A stretch of DNA of 18,818 nucleotides, from assembly GCA_014378805.1 (NCBI GenBank), contig JACMMY010000172.1:1-18818 (forward strand), read 5' to 3'. The DNA is from Moraxellaceae bacterium (lineage in GTDB: Bacteria; Pseudomonadota; Gammaproteobacteria; Pseudomonadales; Moraxellaceae). Positions 14,516 to 18,818 of the stretch are shown one piece after another (position 1 is the first letter of the stretch; the number at the start of each line of letters is the position of its first letter). The notes beneath the pieces are model-generated. The model ran no database searches and was not told where the DNA came from. It was given only the letters and a program-made list of their open reading frames with translations. A program made the position numbers and the translations under genes.

Positions 14516-16393
14516 CTAAACCAAAATATCCGCCAGATTACCCTTATCTTCCAACCAAATTTTACGGTCGCCTGAACGCTTCTTAGCGAGTAACTTGTCC
14601 AACAGATTATTGGTGAGATGTGTGTCATCCATATCGAGCTGCACCAGTCGCCGTGTATCAGGATCCATGGTTGTTTCACGCAGCTGCAATGGATTCATTT
14701 CACCCAGACCTTTAAATCGGGTAATTTGCGGCGCTTTGCCTTTAATTTTCTTGAGCACGGACTGCAATTCATCGTCATCCAGCGCGTAATGCACATCTTT
14801 GCCCGAATCAATCCGATACAGAGGCGGCATTGCGACAAATAAATGTCCCCTTTCAATCAATGTCGGAAAATGTTTCACAAACAATGCGCACAGCAACGTC
14901 GCAATATGTAATCCATCTGAATCCGCATCTGCCAAGATACAGATTTTGCCATAACGCAATTCAGATAAATCATCGCTGCCTGGATCAACGCCAATCGCAA
15001 TCGCAATGTCATGGACTTCTTGCGACGCCAGCACTTCATTGGAAGAAACTTCCCAAGTATTCAGAATTTTACCGCGCAACGGCATAATCGCTTGAAAAAC
15101 TCGACTGCGCGCCTGTTTGGCGCTGCCACCCGCTGAATCTCCTTCAACCAAAAATAGTTCGGTTTCTTCACGAGTCGCACTGGAACAATCCGCAAGCTTG
15201 CCCGGTAATGCTGGGCCAGAAACAATTTTCTTGCGTTCAACTTTCTTTGCTGCTTTTAAACGACGACCTGCACGCTCAATCGCCATCTCAGCTAAGCGCG
15301 TAGCGATATCTGGATTTTTATTCAGCCACAATGAAAACGCATCTTTGGCAATATTTTGCACAACGCCTGCCGCTTCACGACTGGATAATCGCTCTTTGGT
15401 TTGACCTGAAAATTGTGGCTCTTGAAACTTGAGTGACAGGATATAATTTACCCCATCCCACACATCGTCGCCGGAAAGTTTCATATTCCGCGGCAATAAA
15501 TTACGCATCTCACAAAATTCACGCAATGCATCGGTTGCGCCTGTGCGCAAGCCATTCACATGCGTTCCACCTTGCGCCGTTGGGATCAAATTGACATAAC
15601 TTTCTTGAATGCTATCGCCATCTTCTGCGGACCAGCACAGCACAAATTCACAAGCCGCACGCTCGGCTTTCCCTATCCCAGAAAAAGGTTCGAACGGAAC
15701 AGTTTCGCGACCTTGCAGTTCATCTTTGAGATAATCCACCAACCCATTTTCAAACTGCCACGTGAGTTTTTCACCGCTATCCTCATCGGTGAACACCACT
15801 TTTAAACCCGCTGACAATACCGCTTTGGCTTTTAAATTATGTTTGAGCGCACGAATTGAAAACTTTGGATTATCAAAATATTTACTATCTGGCCAGAACT
15901 TAACGAATGTTCCACTTTGACGTTTCGGAAAGCCTTCTTTAGCAGTCAAATCGGTGACTTTTTCACCATGCTCAAAACTCATCTGATACTGACTGCCGCC
16001 ACGCAATACACTGACATCCACGCGCGCTGACAGCGCATTGACGACTGAAATCCCTACCCCATGCAAACCACCAGAGAACTGATAATTATCAGTTGAAAAT
16101 TTCCCACCTGCGTGAAGTTTGGTCATGATAATTTCGATACCACTTTGACCATATTCAGGATGAATATCGACAGGCATTCCGCGTCCATTATCTTGTACCG
16201 ATAACGATCCATCTTTATACAAAATCACATCCACTTGATTGGCATGACCCGCCAATGCCTCATCGACCGCATTATCAATGACTTCTTGAGCCAAATGATT
16301 CGGACGAGTTGTATCTGTGTACATCCCTGGACGACGACGGACAGGGTCCAATCCGGAAAGAACCTCAAGGGATTCAGCAGTATATTGAGTCAC
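14516..16393 (-). CDS. parE: DNA topoisomerase IV subunit B
   Basis: ATPase subunit of topoisomerase IV, partner of ParC. The 625 residues (E. coli has 630) contain the GHKL ATPase motifs EVIDNAVDEALAG at 37-49, DNGRGMP at 68-74 and GGLHGVG at 108-114, the transducer QTK at 331-333, and the TOPRIM metal-binding motifs EGDSAGG at 417-423 and DADSDG at 489-494. The protein begins at a GTG codon (16391-16393) whose AAGGA site is about 11 bases upstream; the N-terminal sequence MTQYTAESLEVLSGLDPVRR matches what is usual for the family, so this start is well supported despite the long spacing. yqiA lies 117 bases upstream, as in Enterobacteria. Confidence 0.97.
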   Translation of the reverse strand: MTQYTAESLEVLSGLDPVRRRPGMYTDTTRPNHLAQEVIDNAVDEALAGHANQVDVILYKDGSLSVQDNGRGMPVDIHPEYGQSGIEIIMTKLHAGGKFSTDNYQFSGGLHGVGISVVNALSARVDVSVLRGGSQYQMSFEHGEKVTDLTAKEGFPKRQSGTFVKFWPDSKYFDNPKFSIRALKHNLKAKAVLSAGLKVVFTDEDSGEKLTWQFENGLVDYLKDELQGRETVPFEPFSGIGKAERAACEFVLCWSAEDGDSIQESYVNLIPTAQGGTHVNGLRTGATDALREFCEMRNLLPRNMKLSGDDVWDGVNYILSLKFQEPQFSGQTKERLSSREAAGVVQNIAKDAFSLWLNKNPDIATRLAEMAIERAGRRLKAAKKVERKKIVSGPALPGKLADCSSATREETELFLVEGDSAGGSAKQARSRVFQAIMPLRGKILNTWEVSSNEVLASQEVHDIAIAIGVDPGSDDLSELRYGKICILADADSDGLHIATLLCALFVKHFPTLIERGHLFVAMPPLYRIDSGKDVHYALDDDELQSVLKKIKGKAPQITRFKGLGEMNPLQLRETTMDPDTRRLVQLDMDDTHLTNNLLDKLLAKKRSGDRKIWLEDKGNLADILV

Positions 16394-16493
16394 TAAACAC
16401 GTAATCCTTCATTCATGATGTCGTAAACAAAAAAATAATCTTCATCGGTACAAACTCACCAGCAACGCCGACGAAACAATGGACTATTGAAAC

Positions 16494-16513
16494 TGATATA
16501 ATCAATCATATCA
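16494..16513. promoter_or_regulatory. Near-perfect 20-bp inverted repeat over the yqiA stop codon, upstream of parE
   Basis: TGATATAAT (16494-16502) and ATCATATCA (16505-16513) are complementary at 8 of 9 positions around a CA centre. It spans the yqiA stop codon and lies about 100 bases before the parE start. It could be an operator for parE or chance in AT-rich sequence. Confidence 0.25.
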
Positions 16514-17089
16514 TGCAAATAAAAAATCAATCATCAATGGAATCTTATCCGCCATATCATGCATAAAATGATCTCCACCTGACTCAATAATCATCGAGGA
16601 TTGTGCACCATCTTGTCCGTAATGTGCTTCAGCAACCCGATAATCTAACACTTCGTCGTCCTGTTTTAATAGCACCAATATATTCTCAGGATGTAACGGC
16701 ACTGGATTAAATAAAGACGCAAAGTCCGCTAAATCACTCTCAGTAATGGTCCAACCACCTGCCGTTGTATGTCCATGCAAACCGTTTGAAAAGAAGCGCT
16801 TCAACGTTTCAAAGGGACGTACAGAGGGATTTACCAATACGGCTTTGATACCAAACTTGGCGACACACGCGGTTGCAAAAAAACCCCCTTGAGAGCTCCC
16901 AACCAAACCAGTATTCGGATCACTTTCAATCAATTGGCTCAGTTTTGCCATGACCTGCATCGGGGGCAGGTTGAGATCGGGACGTATCACGGTAATCTCA
17001 GGACGATGAATCGCACACCAATCTGTTAGCATTTGACCTTTAGCAGACTGCGCATCACTATTTAAACCATGGATATAAATCAGCTGCAT
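16511..17089 (-). CDS. yqiA: YqiA-family alpha/beta-hydrolase esterase
   Basis: Small cytoplasmic esterase; the E. coli relative hydrolyses short-chain acyl-CoA and nitrophenyl esters, but its physiological role is unclear. The 192 residues show the oxyanion segment YIHGLNSDAQSAKG at 5-18, nucleophile elbow GSSQGG at 64-69 (Ser66), an Asp in LLKQDDEVLDY (D144 or D145), and the catalytic His in GGDHFMHD (H174). Length and motifs match the family exactly. It lies directly upstream of parE on the same strand, the same order found in Enterobacteria, which supports the name. ATG 17089 has only a weak purine stretch ahead. Confidence 0.9.
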   Translation of the reverse strand: MQLIYIHGLNSDAQSAKGQMLTDWCAIHRPEITVIRPDLNLPPMQVMAKLSQLIESDPNTGLVGSSQGGFFATACVAKFGIKAVLVNPSVRPFETLKRFFSNGLHGHTTAGGWTITESDLADFASLFNPVPLHPENILVLLKQDDEVLDYRVAEAHYGQDGAQSSMIIESGGDHFMHDMADKIPLMIDFLFA

Positions 17090-17189
17090 AATAACTACCA
17101 GAAATCCCTAAAAATACTCATCGAATAACAGTGAATTTACCACATCTATAACACTTGCGTCGTACTGTCTGTAAAGGGATAAAGAGTCA

Positions 17190-17202
17190 ACGGTGTCACC
17201 GT
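17190..17202. promoter_or_regulatory. 13-bp inverted repeat, possible operator
   Basis: ACGGTG and CACCGT are perfectly complementary around one T. It lies 34 bases upstream of the plus-strand -35 candidate, between two divergent genes, so a bound regulator could act on either. Confidence 0.35.
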
Positions 17203-17236
17203 CACTTTTAGCCCATTGAATGGTATGAATTAGCAG

Positions 17237-17264
17237 TTCACAAAAAGAACTTTAATGTTATGCT
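17237..17264 (+). promoter_or_regulatory. Candidate extended -10 promoter for the hydrolase gene
   Basis: TTCACA (17237-17242, 5 of 6 to consensus) and TATGCT (17259-17264, 4 of 6) are 16 bases apart, and TG at 17256-17257 gives an extended -10. Initiation near 17271 leaves a leader of about 175 bases. Confidence 0.5.
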
Positions 17265-17446
17265 AAGCACGAATATGTTTATATTGTGTCTAATAATTCA
17301 CTCTTAAGCATACTTTTTAATCGTTTAGGATGCACAGTACAATACAGAATGGTTTCACGGCGACTTAAGATAAAAAGTGTTACTAACGCTTTTTAAGATT
17401 CTTGATGCCGTATGTCTACTGTTCAATAACCGTTATTGAGAGTCCT

Positions 17447-18754
17447 ATGCCTAGCCCAACGCCCTTGCATGAACCTTATTGCAATTTACGTAAATCTGTC
17501 ATTACGCAAGGCGATTTAATCGAAGGATTAGCACAACTCGCAACAACAGGCGTATCACGCACTACTGAATTCGTCCAAGCATTTTACCGTGAAGCTTTTT
17601 TACGCTCAGTCGGGCTATACAAAGAAGAAAATCAAACCCCATTACAAAAAGGCGTTTCTGATCGCTCATATTCACTGATTAAATTCTTGATGAAACATAC
17701 AGGTCAATATGCCGCAAATGGATTGCGTATATTGGGTCGCATGAGTCATGAACATGCACAAAAACCGCTCGTACCGCCACTACACATGTTAGTGAGTGCA
17801 TTAAACGGCATTATGGGCGATCACTTGGTCTATGACTGTAACCCATTAGCGCTTCCCATGTTGGTTTACGATCGTCATCTCAAATTGTTCACAGGTCCAC
17901 TCAGTGGTCGTGTAGTGATCTTAGTACACGGGTTATGCATGGATATGCATAGTTGGTATCCGAGTAAATATCAGAGCTTAGGCGAGCAAATACATCGCCA
18001 ACAAGACTGTACTGTTCTTTATCTCAGTTACAATACTGGGCGCCGTATATCTCTGAATGGTCAATCTTTTTCTAAACTACTTAATGATCTTGTGATTAAA
18101 AATCCAGATATCAGTCAGCTTGATATTATTGGTCATAGCATGGGTGGTTTGGTTTCTCGTAGTGCATTGTTCTACGGTAAACAATCAGGCTTTAATTGGA
18201 TTTTTCTTGTTGATCACTTAATGTGTCTCGGCTCACCTCATCAAGGTGCTCTCTTAGAGCGTTTGGGTTACATGATGATCGACAAAGTGGGTAAAATCCC
18301 CTTTGCGGGTACAGTCGCACGACTCGGTGATCTACGTAGCGCGGGAATTATCGACCTACGTTGGGGAAGCATCCGTGATGACGATTGGGAACACTTAAAG
18401 TCTGGTCGACGTGGCGACTTTGCCGATAATCGACGACCAGCACCACTCCCATCCAATATCAAAGCTTATTTTATTGCAGGTACGATAGAGCGAGAAAACA
18501 TCCATTCTAAAACCCGCGAAGCTGTCGGGGATTATCTTGTGAGTGTGAAAAGTGCGCTTGGTGAACACGCCAATCCAGAATATCAACTCAACGTCCCTCA
18601 AGATCGTAAAGTTGTTTTCTACGGAGTAGATCACATGCAACTTCAATATAGCCAACCTGTGGTGGATCAAGTCCTAACATGGCTTAAACCTAATGTAAAA
18701 CAGACGCATAAAATCACACAACCTACCCAATTAGTGTCCGTACTAGTCAGCTAG
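17447..18754 (+). CDS. Alpha/beta hydrolase, lipase/PGAP1-like, with long N-terminal extension
   Basis: Probable esterase or lipase; substrate unknown. In the 435-residue form the hydrolase core starts at about residue 150: oxyanion region VVILVHGLCMD at 156-166, nucleophile elbow GHSMGG at 229-234 (Ser231), then LGSPHQG at 261-267, a lipase-type segment, and a late His in YGVDHMQL at 396 that may complete the triad. The first about 140 residues (helical, with YSLIKFLMKHTG and LHMLVSALNGIMG) match no domain I recognise. There is no signal peptide, so it is probably cytoplasmic or loosely membrane-bound. The frame is open from TTG/ATG at 17402/17405, but ATG 17447 has GAGAG a few bases ahead and I prefer it. 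It is a single gene divergent from yqiA. Confidence 0.8.
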   Translation: MPSPTPLHEPYCNLRKSVITQGDLIEGLAQLATTGVSRTTEFVQAFYREAFLRSVGLYKEENQTPLQKGVSDRSYSLIKFLMKHTGQYAANGLRILGRMSHEHAQKPLVPPLHMLVSALNGIMGDHLVYDCNPLALPMLVYDRHLKLFTGPLSGRVVILVHGLCMDMHSWYPSKYQSLGEQIHRQQDCTVLYLSYNTGRRISLNGQSFSKLLNDLVIKNPDISQLDIIGHSMGGLVSRSALFYGKQSGFNWIFLVDHLMCLGSPHQGALLERLGYMMIDKVGKIPFAGTVARLGDLRSAGIIDLRWGSIRDDDWEHLKSGRRGDFADNRRPAPLPSNIKAYFIAGTIERENIHSKTREAVGDYLVSVKSALGEHANPEYQLNVPQDRKVVFYGVDHMQLQYSQPVVDQVLTWLKPNVKQTHKITQPTQLVSVLVS

Positions 18755-18801
18755 ATTTTGCGTTTATAATGATTACAATATAGGCCAAAATACGACCCAA
18801 T

Positions 18802-18818
18802 AAAAAAGCAGCTCATAA
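18802..18818 (-). terminator. Half of a terminator at the window edge
   Basis: Six A residues (18802-18807) followed by GCAGCTC (18808-18814) look like the left half of a symmetric A-stem-loop-stem-T terminator; the matching arm would lie beyond the window. It would end the hydrolase transcript, a convergent neighbour, or both. Confidence 0.4.

Larger units (their letters stand above)
17090..17446. other. Divergent intergenic region between yqiA and the hydrolase gene
   Basis: About 355 bases without a credible gene. It holds the inverted repeat ACGGTG-T-CACCGT (17190-17202), a good plus-strand promoter candidate (17237-17264), and a long AT-rich leader for the hydrolase gene. I could not identify a convincing yqiA promoter. 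Confidence 0.6.

Overview
The window looks like a chromosomal segment of an Acinetobacter-like gammaproteobacterium (Moraxellaceae). This rests on ParC and ParE that read like Acinetobacter proteins, a moderately AT-rich sequence, and accessory genes common in that group (pgaBCD, a FadD-type ligase, a flavin monooxygenase). The species call is inference; no search was run. I see no prophage, insertion-sequence transposase, tRNA, rRNA or CRISPR array.

Layout, left to right. Positions 1-1159 hold the 5' part of urtA, the periplasmic urea-binding protein of an ABC importer, cut by the window edge (minus strand). Positions 1621-3448 hold a minus-strand unit, cbpA-cbpM-osmC: a DnaJ-like co-chaperone, its modulator, and an OsmC-type thiol peroxidase-like protein, closed by a clear terminator. 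Divergent from it, pgaB-pgaC-pgaD (3945-7628, plus strand) encode the deacetylase, synthase and synthase partner for the exopolysaccharide poly-N-acetylglucosamine (PNAG). The outer-membrane porin gene pgaA, which normally opens this operon, is absent. A symmetric terminator then separates pgaD from two convergent minus-strand genes, a flavin-containing monooxygenase (7726-9120) and a FadD-type acyl-CoA ligase (9358-11034), each with its own 3' signal.

The right part is the topoisomerase IV region on the minus strand, read as yqiA, parE, a small ankyrin-repeat gene, then parC. A 148-bp imperfect palindrome with terminal inverted repeats lies between the ankyrin gene and parC and looks like a miniature transposable or palindromic repeat element. 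At the right end, a plus-strand alpha/beta hydrolase (start preferred at 17447) is read from a long intergenic region with a good promoter candidate.

Most coding content belongs to known families. The least explained signals are the pgaA-less pga locus with a perfect 19-bp palindrome 47 bp ahead of pgaB, the palindromic element upstream of parC, and a palindrome plus helically phased direct repeat ahead of the monooxygenase. I found no clear new multi-gene system.
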